Numbered from the stretch's first letter, positions 1-9,060 are shown. The stretch: DNA of 56,895 nucleotides from Euzebyales bacterium (GCA_035461305.1 DATHVN010000040.1:1-56895), one strand, 5' to 3'. Made by a program: numbers and translations. The notes: generated by a model from the sequence alone, not told the origin.

Positions 1-9
1 GCGCGATCG

Positions 10-1149
10 TCAGGGCGTTTCGACCGGCTGGCGGCTCTCCTGGGTCGTCTGCGAGAACGGCGCGAGCAGGATCGCGCCCAATCCGAACACAACGACGAAG
101 AAGGCCAGCCAGCCGCCGACGATCGGTAGCGAGGTCGCGACCACGACCAGCAGCAGGCCGATGATCAGCGACCACCAACGTCGCCCGGTGGAGGTCGAGC
201 CGATCACCAGGTCGCCGAACGTCATGCCGACGATGGCGGGAGCGCCGAACGCCACGGCCAGGAACAGCAGGAAGCTCAAGACGACCAGCATGACGACCAC
301 CGCGAAGATGAGCGCGGCGAGCAGGTCACCCAGCCCGAGGAACCCAAGGATGATCGCGAGAAGGGTCACGATCAGGATGAGGATGGCCACCGCGACGAGG
401 ACGCCGGCCAGTGCCAGCACTCCAAGGCCGAGGCTCGTGAGAGGCCGCTGCCGCAGGGTGCGGACGGGATCCGTGATCACGCGCGGCGCAAACATCAGCG
501 CGAGCGCCGCCAGCGCCAGGATGCTCACGTACCGCTGCAGGGCGGCGAGTACCCGGTCGGCGACCGTCGGCGCACGCTCTTCGGGTTCGACAATGGTGAC
601 GTTCTCGGTCCCACCGATGGTCCCGTTTCGCGTGTAGGCACCGGCGGACCCCAGGACGTCGCCGCCGACACTGCCGTTCAACACCATCTGGCCCGTTCCG
701 AAGACCAGATCCTCACCGACGTCACCGGACAGCGTCACACGACCACCGGCGACGAACAGATCCTCTCCGATCGTCCCGGGCACGTTGAGTTGCCCGCCCG
801 CCGCCCGGACGTCGCCGCCGACCTCGCCGGCGAGGTCAACCTGACCCGCGGCGACCATCAGGTCACCGCCCACCCGTCCCGTGACGTCGACCTGCGCGGC
901 CGAAGCGATCAGGTCTCCGGTCACGGTGCCCTCGATGCGCACAGTCCCGCCGGACGCGTAGAGGTCGCCCTCGAAGACCTCACCTTCCAAGATCAGGATC
1001 TGTTCGCCCGCGCGCAGCTTCCCCCCGAGCTGCGTCGTCTGCGCCAGCGCCGCCGACGCACTCGCCGCGACGAGGAGTACCACAAGGACCGCCGCTCCGA
1101 TGGTCGAACGACGGCCTCGGGTGCTGACAGCAGCCGCGATGCTCGGCAC
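10..1149 (-). CDS. Bactofilin-like exported/membrane protein
   Basis: The 379-residue protein has three parts. A signal peptide covers about residues 1-37. Residues 45-185 are short glycine-rich strand repeats of the G-x-V-x-G-D type, as in bactofilin or polymer-forming cytoskeletal beta-helices. About five strongly hydrophobic segments follow (residues ~205-365), and the tail is polar. The architecture predicts an extracytoplasmic beta-helix anchored by a membrane domain, possibly a surface or scaffold structure. It is divergent from the ABC exporter to its right. The family assignment rests on the repeat pattern only, and no enzymatic motif is visible. Confidence 0.8.
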   Translation of the reverse strand: MPSIAAAVSTRGRRSTIGAAVLVVLLVAASASAALAQTTQLGGKLRAGEQILILEGEVFEGDLYASGGTVRIEGTVTGDLIASAAQVDVTGRVGGDLMVAAGQVDLAGEVGGDVRAAGGQLNVPGTIGEDLFVAGGRVTLSGDVGEDLVFGTGQMVLNGSVGGDVLGSAGAYTRNGTIGGTENVTIVEPEERAPTVADRVLAALQRYVSILALAALALMFAPRVITDPVRTLRQRPLTSLGLGVLALAGVLVAVAILILIVTLLAIILGFLGLGDLLAALIFAVVVMLVVLSFLLFLAVAFGAPAIVGMTFGDLVIGSTSTGRRWWSLIIGLLLVVVATSLPIVGGWLAFFVVVFGLGAILLAPFSQTTQESRQPVETP

Positions 1150-1370
1150 AACTCACTCCATCCTCCCTCGAGATGAGGGTCCGTCGACCCTACACCGCGC
1201 TCGTCGTAGCACGTCAATGTTCGGCTGCGGGCGTGGAGGGTCGAGAAGGGTTCGTCGAGGATCGCGTCAGGTACGTGGATCACGCTCACGCCGAGCACAA
1301 CGCATGCCGGCAGGATCCGCGAAGCACGAGCAGAGCTCAGCGGCCGTCGACGTCCATAGGATGTACGTCG

Positions 1371-2369
1371 ATGGCTGCCGACACTGGACCGGCGATCGTC
1401 GTCGAGGACCTCACCCGCCGCTTCGGCGACTTCGTCGCCGTGGATCATGTGAACTTCGCGGTCGGGCAGGGCGAGGTGTTCGGGTTCCTCGGACCGAACG
1501 GCGCCGGCAAGACGACCACGATCTCGATGCTGACGACCCTGCTACGACCGACCGAGGGCAGCGCGCGGGTCGCCGGGCACGACGTCGACCACGACGACGC
1601 GCAGGTCCGGCAGGCGATCGGCATCGTGTTCCAGGAGCCCAGCCTCGACGAGCGGCTGACGGCCCGGGAGAACCTGGAGTTCCACGCCGTGCTGTACGGC
1701 ATGCCGCGGGCCGAACGCGCACGACGGATCGACAGCGCGCTGCGCCTGGTCGACCTCGAGGACCGGGCTGACAGCATCGTCGAGAAGTTCTCGGGCGGCA
1801 TGCGACGCCGACTGGAGATCGCCCGCGGCCTGTTGCACGTCCCCGCGGTGCTGTTCCTCGACGAGCCGACGCTCGGCCTGGACCCCCAGTCACGGCGCTC
1901 GGTCTGGCAGCACCTCCGTAGCCTCCGCGAGCAGACGGGTGTGACCGTGTTCATGACCACCCACTACATGGAAGAGGCCGAGTTCTGTGACCGCATCGCG
2001 ATCATCGACCACGGCCGCATCGTCGCGCTGGACACGCCCGAGGGCCTGAAGCACCTGGTGGGCGGTGACGTCGTGGTGGTCACCGCCCCCGAGCCGCAGG
2101 CGCTGGTCGACTACCTGAGCGACCAGGCCCTCGAGCCGAGCCGGCGCAACTCCGAGGTCCGCGTCGAGGTCGACGACGGCGCGCGGTTCATCCCCAAGCT
2201 GGTCCGCGGGTTCCCCGGCGAGATCGACGGCGCCAGCCTTCGTCGGCCCACCCTTGACGATGTGTTCCTCAAGCTGACCGGGCGCACCATCCGCGAAACC
2301 GAACTGGACGCCGGCGACGTCGCGCGCGACCGGATGCGGCGATTCATGACCACGCGGAGGCGTCGATGA
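1371..2369 (+). CDS. ABC transporter ATP-binding protein (DrrA-like)
   Basis: The 332-aa ATPase subunit has a Walker A motif GPNGAGKT near residue 44, a Q-loop (FQEPS), the signature SGGMRRR, a Walker B motif (VLFLDEPT) and the switch His in TTHYMEEAE. The C-terminal extension of about 90 residues is typical of the DrrA/CcmA-like drug or lipid exporters. The ATG at 1371 was chosen because the conserved N-terminus begins there. Its stop overlaps the permease start (ATGA), so the two genes form a transcriptionally and translationally coupled exporter. The substrate cannot be read from the sequence. Confidence 0.93.
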   Translation: MAADTGPAIVVEDLTRRFGDFVAVDHVNFAVGQGEVFGFLGPNGAGKTTTISMLTTLLRPTEGSARVAGHDVDHDDAQVRQAIGIVFQEPSLDERLTARENLEFHAVLYGMPRAERARRIDSALRLVDLEDRADSIVEKFSGGMRRRLEIARGLLHVPAVLFLDEPTLGLDPQSRRSVWQHLRSLREQTGVTVFMTTHYMEEAEFCDRIAIIDHGRIVALDTPEGLKHLVGGDVVVVTAPEPQALVDYLSDQALEPSRRNSEVRVEVDDGARFIPKLVRGFPGEIDGASLRRPTLDDVFLKLTGRTIRETELDAGDVARDRMRRFMTTRRRR

Positions 2370-3277
2370 GCCCCGCCGCCGAACCCGGTTCCATCCGCGA
2401 CGCGCGCACACCGCTGACCGACGCCAGCGCCCAGTCAGGCCGCCACGCGATGATCGCGGGTGCGATCGGCATCATCTGGAAGCGGGAGATGCTGCACTGG
2501 TGGCGTGACAAGCCCCGCATCATCAGCTCGACGGGCTTTCCGCTGATCTTCCTGCTCGTCTTCGGCAGCGGGCTGTCCGGAGCGATGGGCAGCCTGATCG
2601 GCGGCGGTGCGCAGGCCGTCAACTTCGAGCAGTTCATCTTCCCCGGGATCATCGCGATGTCGGTGTTCTTTGCGGCGCTGTTCAACGCCGTCTCGTTGGT
2701 GTACGACCGCGAGTTCGGGATCCTCAAGGAGATGCTGGTCGCACCCGTCAGCCGGGCAGCGGTCGCGTTCGGCAAGACGCTCGGTGGGGCCACGGTCGCT
2801 ACGCTGCAGGGCACCGTCGTCTTCGCGTTCGCGCCGCTCGTGGGCGTGCGGCTGAGCCCACTGCTGGTGCTGCAACTCTGGCCGATCATGTTCCTGGGCG
2901 CCTTCGCGCTGTCGTCGATGGGCGTGGCGATCGCCGCGCGCATGCGCTCCATCGAGTCGTTCCAGATGATCAACCAGTTCGTCATGTTCCCGCTGATCTT
3001 CCTGTCGGGGATCTTCTTCCCGCTGCAGGGCCTGCCGGCGTGGATGAACGTCCTGGTCCGCATCAACCCGGTGAGCTACGCCGTCGATCCGCTGCGGCGA
3101 CTGATCCTCGAGGCCCAGGGCCTGCCAGACGCGGTGATGGACCGGCTGGCGGCGTCCGGCGTGGCGTTGTCGATCGGCGGTCAGCAGATCAGCGTCGCAC
3201 TGGCCATCGGGATCATCGCCGGGTTCGGCGTCGTCATGAACGTGCTGGCCATGTGGCTGATCAGCATCCGCGACTGA
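2366..3277 (+). CDS. ABC-2 type transporter permease (DrrB-like)
   Basis: This 303-aa integral membrane protein has about six hydrophobic segments after a cytoplasmic N-terminus of about 45 residues. It carries the ABC-2 signature region (LIFLSGIFFPLQGLP, then INPVSYAVDPLR), typical of DrrB/NodJ permeases. The start overlaps the stop of the ATPase gene by four bases. Together they should form an efflux pump for a hydrophobic compound or polymer. The substrate is unknown. Confidence 0.92.
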   Translation: MSPAAEPGSIRDARTPLTDASAQSGRHAMIAGAIGIIWKREMLHWWRDKPRIISSTGFPLIFLLVFGSGLSGAMGSLIGGGAQAVNFEQFIFPGIIAMSVFFAALFNAVSLVYDREFGILKEMLVAPVSRAAVAFGKTLGGATVATLQGTVVFAFAPLVGVRLSPLLVLQLWPIMFLGAFALSSMGVAIAARMRSIESFQMINQFVMFPLIFLSGIFFPLQGLPAWMNVLVRINPVSYAVDPLRRLILEAQGLPDAVMDRLAASGVALSIGGQQISVALAIGIIAGFGVVMNVLAMWLISIRD

Positions 3278-3335
3278 TGCCCCGCGCGTGTAGCGTGAGC
3301 TCAGGTCCCGGTCGGGCGGATGAGAAGGAGCCGTG

Positions 3336-3722
3336 ATGCCCGCAGAGCTGAACCACACGATCGTCGCCGCCCGGGATCCGGAGGGGTCGGCGAGCTTCAT
3401 GGCTGGGATCCTCGGGCTTCCCGCGCCGACACGGTACGGGCCGTTCATCGTGGTCGAGGCCGCCAACGGCGTGTCGCTCGACTTCATGCACACCGACGAG
3501 GAGGTCACGTCACAGCACTACGCCTTCCTTGTCACCGAGGCCGAGTTCGACGAGATCTTCGACCGCATCACGGCACGTGGGCTGGCTCACTGGGCCGACC
3601 CCGGCCAGCGACGTGCCGGTGAGATCAACACGCGCGACGGCGGGCGCGGCGTGTACTTCGAGGACCCGGAAAGCCACCTCCTCGAGATCCTGACCAGGCC
3701 GTACGGCAGCGGCGGCAGCTGA
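3336..3722 (+). CDS. VOC-family (glyoxalase-fold) protein
   Basis: This is a single 128-aa VOC module. It begins with LNHTIVAARD (first metal-ligand region) and ends with the paired motif GVYFEDPESHLLEI, the hallmark of the second beta-alpha-beta-beta-beta unit. A start codon pair GTGATG occurs at 3333/3336. The GGAG at 3327-3330 is better spaced for the ATG at 3336. VOC proteins are metal-dependent lyases, dioxygenases or resistance proteins, and nothing here fixes the substrate. It may be cotranscribed with the exporter upstream. Confidence 0.85.
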   Translation: MPAELNHTIVAARDPEGSASFMAGILGLPAPTRYGPFIVVEAANGVSLDFMHTDEEVTSQHYAFLVTEAEFDEIFDRITARGLAHWADPGQRRAGEINTRDGGRGVYFEDPESHLLEILTRPYGSGGS

Positions 3723-3918
3723 GCGTGTCGTACCAGGCTCCGTCGACATCGGTCGAGCTCGTGTCGTCAACGGTCACGGCGCATGTGAGGGTCTTACGCG
3801 CGGACAGCGAACCCAGCGGAACAGGGCGGATCGCTCCGCGGTGCCCGGGCGCGCTCGGTGCTTGACGCCACGCTGCAGAGGACACACAATCGCATGACAG
3901 CCGCGCGGGAGCTTCATC

Positions 3919-4869
3919 ATGCGACGTCCAGTGCTCGCCATCGCCATGCTCGTGACCGCCCTGGTGCTTGCGGCCAGTCCCGCCGCGGCGGCCAGCTACC
4001 CGGAGCGGATTCCGCTGCCGGACGGCTTCTACCCGGAGGGCATCGAGGTCGGCGCGGGCCATGACTTCTACGTCGGGTCCCTGTTCGACGGGGCGGTGTA
4101 CAAGGGCGACCTTCGCACCGGCGAGGGCGCCGTGCTCGCAGCGGGCGTCGAGGGACGGTTCCTCGCGGGACTGAAGTACGACCGCCGCTCCGGCCTGCTC
4201 TGGGCGGTGGGCGGTGACGGCGAAGGCACCAAGCTGTTCGCGTTCGACGGAGCATCCGGCGACCTGATCCACGAGATCGCCATCCCCGGCGCCTTCATCA
4301 ATGACCTCGTGGTCGCCCGCGACGCGGTCTACATCACCGACTCGCTGGCGGACGAGCTCTGGTCAGTCCCGCTCACCAACCGGGGAGCCCCGGCCGGCGC
4401 ACCCCGCGCCATCCCCCTGTCAGGTGACTTCCAGTTCGTCACCGAGGGGGACCTGCCGATCAACCTCAACGGCATCGACGCCACTGCCGATGGCAGGACG
4501 CTGATCGCGGTCCACTCCACGCTCGGGGTCCTCTACCGCATCAACCCGGCCACGGGAGTGGCGACCGAGATCGACCTCGGCGGCGGTGCCGTGCCCTTCG
4601 GCGACGGCATCGTGCTGCACGGCAGGACGCTGTACGTCGTGCAGAACTTCCTGAACACGGTTGCGGTCGTGGAGCTTCGGCCGGACCTCACATCGGGTCA
4701 GATCGTCAATGCGATCACGAGCGATCTGTTCCGCGTGCCCGCCACGGCAGCCATGTTCGGCAGTCGCCTCTATGTCGTCAACGCGCGGTTCGACGTCGCA
4801 CCGCCACCGATCCTCGGCGGCCCACCTGTCTCCATCGACTACGACGTCGTGCAGGTACCCACGCGCTGA
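3919..4869 (+). CDS. Secreted SMP-30/NHL-like beta-propeller protein
   Basis: The 316-aa product starts with a clear signal peptide (charged MRRP, hydrophobic core, ASPAAAA cleavage region). The rest shows repeated strand patterns: LPDGFYPEGIEVG, GLKYDRRSGLLWAV, LNGIDATADGRTLIAVH and DGIVLHGRTLYVV. These match superoxide-dismutase-like/SMP-30 gluconolactonase propellers. Such proteins are secreted lactonases or binding proteins. No catalytic residue can be assigned with confidence. The 195 bases before it carry no recognisable gene. Confidence 0.82.
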   Translation: MRRPVLAIAMLVTALVLAASPAAAASYPERIPLPDGFYPEGIEVGAGHDFYVGSLFDGAVYKGDLRTGEGAVLAAGVEGRFLAGLKYDRRSGLLWAVGGDGEGTKLFAFDGASGDLIHEIAIPGAFINDLVVARDAVYITDSLADELWSVPLTNRGAPAGAPRAIPLSGDFQFVTEGDLPINLNGIDATADGRTLIAVHSTLGVLYRINPATGVATEIDLGGGAVPFGDGIVLHGRTLYVVQNFLNTVAVVELRPDLTSGQIVNAITSDLFRVPATAAMFGSRLYVVNARFDVAPPPILGGPPVSIDYDVVQVPTR

Positions 4870-4981
4870 TCCACTGCGAACGACGCCCGGTGGTCACGCT
4901 GCGTGAGGTTGCGTGCGAAGACCACCGGCCCATCCTCGAATGTTGCGGCAGAGCTGGTAGGGCAGGGACGGCCCGGCGGGC

Positions 4982-5446
4982 TCACCACTCCGTATAGGGG
5001 TGGGCGATGAGGTTGGCGTTGAAGTAGCGGGGGTCGTCGGTGACCTCGTCGCCGAGCCAGTCGGGACGTGTGAACTCCTCGTCGGGGCTGTCCAGCTCGA
5101 CCTCGGCGACGATGAGCCCCTCGTTGACGCCCCCGAACTCGTCGATCTCCCAGATCGTGCCGTCGACCTCGACGACGTGTCTGGTCTTCGCGATGATGGG
5201 CTGCTCGCACAGCTCGTCGAGCATGGTGTTGGCATCCTCGACGGGGATCTCGTACTCGAACTCGGTCCGGGTCGCGCCGACCGTGATCCCCTTGATGGTG
5301 AGCGTGCCCTCGTCGCCGGCCGCGCGGACACGGACAGTGCGCTCCATGACCGTCGACAGGTACCCCTGGCGGATCACCGTCGACGTGCCCTGGTCCCGCC
5401 AGCTGTCGTCGGTGACGAGGAACTTGCGCTCGATCTCTGTGCCCAC
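4982..5446 (-). CDS. CYTH-domain protein (triphosphate tunnel metalloenzyme type)
   Basis: The 154-aa protein begins with GTEIERKFLV, the ExExK signature of CYTH (adenylate cyclase/thiamine triphosphatase) proteins. It continues with the alternating charged strands of the tunnel (TVRVRAAGDEGTLTIKG, EFEYEIP, WEIDEF, IVAEVEL). Length fits a single CYTH domain such as inorganic triphosphatase. The GTG start at 5446 is preceded by a GGGAGG ribosome-binding site and places the signature at the N-terminus. A second, divergent CYTH-like gene lies immediately upstream in the same direction. Confidence 0.88.
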   Translation of the reverse strand: MGTEIERKFLVTDDSWRDQGTSTVIRQGYLSTVMERTVRVRAAGDEGTLTIKGITVGATRTEFEYEIPVEDANTMLDELCEQPIIAKTRHVVEVDGTIWEIDEFGGVNEGLIVAEVELDSPDEEFTRPDWLGDEVTDDPRYFNANLIAHPYTEW

Positions 5447-5468
5447 GCGACAACCTCCCGGTCCGTGG

Positions 5469-6074
5469 TCAGCGGACCGCGAACCGCCCTCCGAGCATGT
5501 CCCGGATCGCCCGCGGATAGCTGACGTTGTCGTTCGTTTCCAGCCCGAGCTCCCGGCGAACCTCGCGCAACGCGTCGAGATCGGTCGACTCGATCGCGAC
5601 GGTCCGAATCGCACGCCCTTTGATGCGGACCTGCGAGACCTCGGCGCCGCACGGGTCGACCGTGTACATCTGACGGCGTTTGGTCACGTCGACGGCGGCC
5701 AGGTCCGGGTGCGGCTCCACCACCTCGTCGACCAGCTCGGACAGCGAGTAGGCCTCCCGGTCCAGTGACGACGGCGCCACCCCGAGCAGCGGGAACAGGT
5801 CATCCGCGAGCTCTCCGGCATCCACCGGGAACCCGACCTTCCGATGCACGGTCCACTGCTCGAACCCGTCCCGGACGTCGACGAGCCGCTTGATGTCGAG
5901 CAGGTCGGCTCGCGCCTTCGGGTTGACATCGAGCACCGCGGTTGACACGACGTAGGTCTCGGCGCTCTCACGGCCCTCGCCGGCCTCCGCCAGCGCGCGC
6001 AACCGGTCGCTCACGCCATCCAGACGGTCACCCCACACACGGAACTCAAACCGCGCTTCGCCCCCGGTGGTCAT
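5469..6074 (-). CDS. Divergent CYTH-like protein
   Basis: The product of about 201 aa is not a standard CYTH protein but has the same pattern. It has an EFRVWG strand at the N-terminus, then DTYVVS-like (ETYVVS), LLDIKRLV, EQWTVHRKVGFPV, DVTKRRQMYTV, EVSQVRIKG and TVAIESTD. Acidic and basic residues alternate on strands as in a triphosphate tunnel. It directly precedes the CYTH gene and probably shares its mRNA. The ATG at 6074 is taken as start, and a GTG at 6086 is equally possible. The function is inferred only. Confidence 0.7.
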   Translation of the reverse strand: MTTGGEARFEFRVWGDRLDGVSDRLRALAEAGEGRESAETYVVSTAVLDVNPKARADLLDIKRLVDVRDGFEQWTVHRKVGFPVDAGELADDLFPLLGVAPSSLDREAYSLSELVDEVVEPHPDLAAVDVTKRRQMYTVDPCGAEVSQVRIKGRAIRTVAIESTDLDALREVRRELGLETNDNVSYPRAIRDMLGGRFAVR

Positions 6075-6258
6075 CTGCGCACCCACCTCGCCGACTGCCC
6101 TCCCAGTGTAGAGGACGGGTCACGGGGAGGACCGCGTGCTGCCGTCGAGTCGACGGCGCTGCGGCATCGCAGCACGCGGCAGGCGCGCAGCACGGCGGGG
6201 CGATCCGCCGACGTGGGCGGACGTGTCGGTCACGCCCCAGCGCTGGCCCCTTGGCCGG

Positions 6259-7323
6259 TCACCCGACGAACGCCTCCAGCGCGGCCTGCTCGTCCTCCAG
6301 CTCGTCACGGAACCGCCTGGGGATCGGTACGAACGGAGCGACGACCACGCCGCGCTTCTCGATGGTCCAGGTGCCGGCGACCTGACCGTCGACCAGCACA
6401 GTGTTCACCGAGTGCGGCCGGCGGATGTGGAACACCTTGTCGCGACGGTCCTCCGGCAGGAGCTGGGTGCGACGCGCGTGCACGAGCAGGGTGGCGTCCC
6501 ACGTGCCGAGGAACCGGACGGGGACGTGCACGCACCCGTCGGGCAGGGGCCGGCGTGGCAGGTCGAGCAGCTCGCCACCGTCCTCGTCGGCGAACGTCCG
6601 CAGCGTCATCCGATCGAGCACGTCGTCGAACGCCCCGACCGGCATGCCCGCCCACGAGGCGAGGTCGTCGCGGCTCGCCGGTCCGAACCCGCCCAGGTAG
6701 CGCTCGACGAGCAGCGCCATGGCGGCGTCGTGCTCGACCGGCGCGGACCACGCGGGTAGCTCGTGGTGCGCCAGCCCGTACAGGTGGGCGCGCCGCCGCT
6801 CCCACGTCCCCTGCGGCGGCACCCGCAGCAGTTCGAGCCACTGGCTCAGCGTCTCCCAGTAGGCGGCGTCGATGCCCTCCGCCTCGAGCCGGTTGAGCAG
6901 CTCGGAGCGTTCCAGCGGACCGTCGGCGAACCAGCCGCGCACCTGCGCGGCGACCGCGTCGTAATCGAGCGCGTCGAGCTTTCGCATCCGCGCCGCCCGC
7001 GCACCGTTGTCCTGCCGGCTCTGACGCGTCGCCTCGAACAGCACCGGGTAGTCGGCGGCCGAGACCAGGTGGATCGTCGACCGCAGCAGAGTGGCCTGCA
7101 CGACCTGACGACGCTCCAGCGCCCGGGTCACGCGCGACCGCGTCACGCCCTCAAGGCGGGACCAGCACCCGACGTAGCCGCTCGGCGCGTACTGCATCTG
7201 CAGCCCACCCACCGACTCGAGCATCGCCGGTAGCGACGCCGTTGACCGCCGCAGCAGGTGCTGACGCGCCAGCAGGGCGCGGTTGAGCTCACGATCGGTC
7301 AGCGTCCTGATCGGCCCGGTCAT
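6259..7323 (-). CDS. Winged-helix DNA glycosylase of the AlkZ-like family
   Basis: The 354-aa protein matches the winged-helix DNA-binding (HTH_42) family, of which AlkZ/AlkX are the characterised members. Near residue 42 is LQMQYA, the QxQ motif that is catalytic in AlkZ. It is followed by the conserved GCWSRL and LRSTIHLVSAADY blocks, and the C-terminus carries the long beta-rich half (VLVDGQVAGTW). AlkZ enzymes excise alkylated bases and unhook interstrand crosslinks. The ATG at 7323 was chosen because the conserved region starts there. Two DnaA-box-like sites lie just upstream. Confidence 0.86.
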   Translation of the reverse strand: MTGPIRTLTDRELNRALLARQHLLRRSTASLPAMLESVGGLQMQYAPSGYVGCWSRLEGVTRSRVTRALERRQVVQATLLRSTIHLVSAADYPVLFEATRQSRQDNGARAARMRKLDALDYDAVAAQVRGWFADGPLERSELLNRLEAEGIDAAYWETLSQWLELLRVPPQGTWERRRAHLYGLAHHELPAWSAPVEHDAAMALLVERYLGGFGPASRDDLASWAGMPVGAFDDVLDRMTLRTFADEDGGELLDLPRRPLPDGCVHVPVRFLGTWDATLLVHARRTQLLPEDRRDKVFHIRRPHSVNTVLVDGQVAGTWTIEKRGVVVAPFVPIPRRFRDELEDEQAALEAFVG

Positions 7324-7377
7324 GTCCGTGAGCCTAGAGGGCGGATGGACACCCATCGCCGACCCGGAGCCCGCACG

Positions 7378-7397
7378 ATATCCACAGGTTATCCACA
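7378..7397. promoter_or_regulatory. Pair of DnaA-box-like 9-mers
   Basis: ATATCCACA at 7378-7386 and the perfect consensus TTATCCACA at 7389-7397 lie as direct repeats 11 bp apart, each followed by GG. They sit 55-74 bases upstream of the AlkZ-like start codon. In GC-rich DNA such AT-containing 9-mers are not expected twice by chance. They may allow DnaA binding for replication-linked control of the repair gene. Confidence 0.5.
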
Positions 7398-7413
7398 GGT
7401 GCGCGGAGCCGGC

Positions 7414-7962
7414 TCACTCCTCGACCGTCAGGTAGTCGGGCGGCACGACGTCGGTCAGCCACATGCCCGCGGCGGCCCGGAACAGCAGCTGACCGTCGGC
7501 CGCCATCCGCCCCGCGGCGACACGCAGCACCGCGGGCCGGCCGTGGCGCGCGCCAACGTCCCGTGCGGCCGCGACCGTCTCCGACAGGTGGACGTACCGT
7601 CTCCCGCGGCGGAGGATGCCGTCGGCCAGCGCCAGCGGCACCGTCGACGCCGCGGTACCGTGAAACAGCAGGTCAGGAGGCTGCGACGGCCAGTAGCCTA
7701 GGTCGACCTCGCGGCTGTGGCCGTAGCGTGCGCGGATCAGCGCGCCGTCCTCCGACAACTCGAAGCGCGGTCTTTCACCTGCCGCGACGACGGCGGCGAT
7801 CGCCTCCCGCGTCGCCGGAGACCGCAGCACCTCGAGCAGCGCGTCGACCCGCGCCCACCCACCGGGGAGCAGCGTGACGTGCCCGCCATGCCGCAGATGG
7901 TAGGCCATCGCCTTCGACAGCCGACGCCGGTCACTCAGAGCCGGTCGTCCTCGTGCATCCAC
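7414..7962 (-). CDS. kptA: RNA 2'-phosphotransferase (Tpt1/KptA)
   Basis: The 182-aa protein has the Tpt1/KptA hallmarks: RRLSKAMAYHLRH at the N-terminus, RARYGHS in the middle, then LLFHGTA, GRRYVHLSE and a final LTDVVPPDYL. KptA enzymes remove an internal 2'-phosphate using NAD+, a reaction with no obvious substrate in most bacteria. The GTG start at 7962 overlaps the end of the upstream Xre gene by 28 bases, indicating cotranscription with that small regulator. Confidence 0.93.
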   Translation of the reverse strand: MDARGRPALSDRRRLSKAMAYHLRHGGHVTLLPGGWARVDALLEVLRSPATREAIAAVVAAGERPRFELSEDGALIRARYGHSREVDLGYWPSQPPDLLFHGTAASTVPLALADGILRRGRRYVHLSETVAAARDVGARHGRPAVLRVAAGRMAADGQLLFRAAAGMWLTDVVPPDYLTVEE

Positions 7963-8168
7963 AGGTCGTCGGCGAGCACCGGCTCGCCGTGTCCGGCACC
8001 GCTGAGCCCATCGGCCAGCTTGCGAGCGCAGTCGGGACTCCCGCGGTAGCGCCCGTCCTCGATCGCCGTGATCACGTCGACGGAGACGCCCGACATCCGG
8101 GCGAGCTTGTTGACCGACAACCCACGCTCGTCACGCAGCCAGCGCAGCAGGTCCGAGTCGATCCGCAT
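7935..8168 (-). CDS. Small Xre-type helix-turn-helix protein
   Basis: The 77-aa protein contains one helix-turn-helix (LLRWLRDERGLSVNKLARMSGVSVDVITAIEDGRY) of the Cro/C1 type and a short acidic tail. It starts at the ATG at 8168. It overlaps kptA by 28 bases, so it may be an autoregulator of that pair. No partner toxin is recognisable. Confidence 0.8.
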   Translation of the reverse strand: MRIDSDLLRWLRDERGLSVNKLARMSGVSVDVITAIEDGRYRGSPDCARKLADGLSGAGHGEPVLADDLWMHEDDRL

Positions 8169-8319
8169 GCTGCAGCGTACAGGTCGTCGGCGCTCCTCAC
8201 GACACGCGCATCCATGCGCCACGGCGCCATCCCGCATCTTCGTGCACGGGTGGCGATGTCCATTGACCGCGGGCGCCCGCTCGGTCAGGCTGATCGCCGC
8301 GTCGAACAGGAGGGTCACG

Positions 8320-8757
8320 ATGTCGAAGGTGTACTGCAGCGCAATCGTGCCGGCGCCGGTGCAGGAGGTCTGGGCCCTGATCCGTGACTTCGGCCGCTTC
8401 GCGGAGTGGCACCCGGTGGTGACCGAGAGCAGGATCGAGGGCGACCAGAGGGGCGACACGGTCGGCTGCGTGCGGACGCTGCCGCTCCCCGACGGCGGCA
8501 GCCAGCACGAACAGCTGCTCGCGCTGAGCGACCTGGACCACTCGTGCGCGTTCACGATCACCGAGGGGCCGGTCCCGCTGGCGAACTACCTGTCGGAGCT
8601 GCGACTGCGCAGGGTCACCGCCGACGAGACGACGTTCGTCGAGTGGGTCGGGCAGTTCGACGTCGCCGACGCCGACGAGGCCGAGGTCTGCAACACGGTC
8701 ATGACCGTCTACCACGCCGGTCTGCAGGCGCTGACGGACCGGTTCAGCGGCCGCTGA
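8320..8757 (+). CDS. SRPBCC-family (polyketide cyclase/START-like) protein
   Basis: The 145-aa protein has a PYR/Bet v1-like fold signature: an opening strand, then VPAPVQEVWALIRDFGRFAEWHP, a glycine-rich strand pair (GDTVGCVRTLPLPDG), and a long final helix (VMTVYHAGLQALTDRF). An AGGAGG ribosome-binding site precedes the ATG at 8320. Such proteins bind hydrophobic ligands. Similar short forms are annotated as polyketide cyclase/dehydrase. It stands alone and the ligand is unknown. Confidence 0.85.
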   Translation: MSKVYCSAIVPAPVQEVWALIRDFGRFAEWHPVVTESRIEGDQRGDTVGCVRTLPLPDGGSQHEQLLALSDLDHSCAFTITEGPVPLANYLSELRLRRVTADETTFVEWVGQFDVADADEAEVCNTVMTVYHAGLQALTDRFSGR

Positions 8758-9060
8758 CCCGACCCTCGCCGTCTGTGGCATCGCCTTCGGCAAGCTGCGC
8801 GATACCGGCGACCACCGCTGTCGTTCCGACGCAGGTTCGAGGCCCAAGGCGATCGACTCGTCCCTGCGCTCCGGCTGCTGGCGGCGCTGATCCTGAGTCG
8901 ACGCTGTCGTACCAGCTGCGCATCGCCGAATCCTGCGGCCACCGGTTCGCCGTCCACAGGCTCCGGCCGACGGATGGCCCTGAGCGCCGGCGACGGCACC
9001 GGGGTGGCGGCGAGCGGTTCGGGCAGTCGACGTCCGGCCCGTGGAGCAGCGGGGGTAGCG
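8758..9060. other. Intergenic stretch without a recognised gene
   Basis: Between the SRPBCC gene and the marR gene, which converge, I find no frame with a recognisable protein motif, no tRNA fold and no strong hairpin. Open frames here look like GC-driven chance frames. Confidence 0.5.

Noticed and set aside
8846-8870. tRNA-like T-loop (GGTTCGAGGCC)
   Set aside because: The flanking bases do not form a T-stem, and no acceptor or anticodon stem can be drawn.
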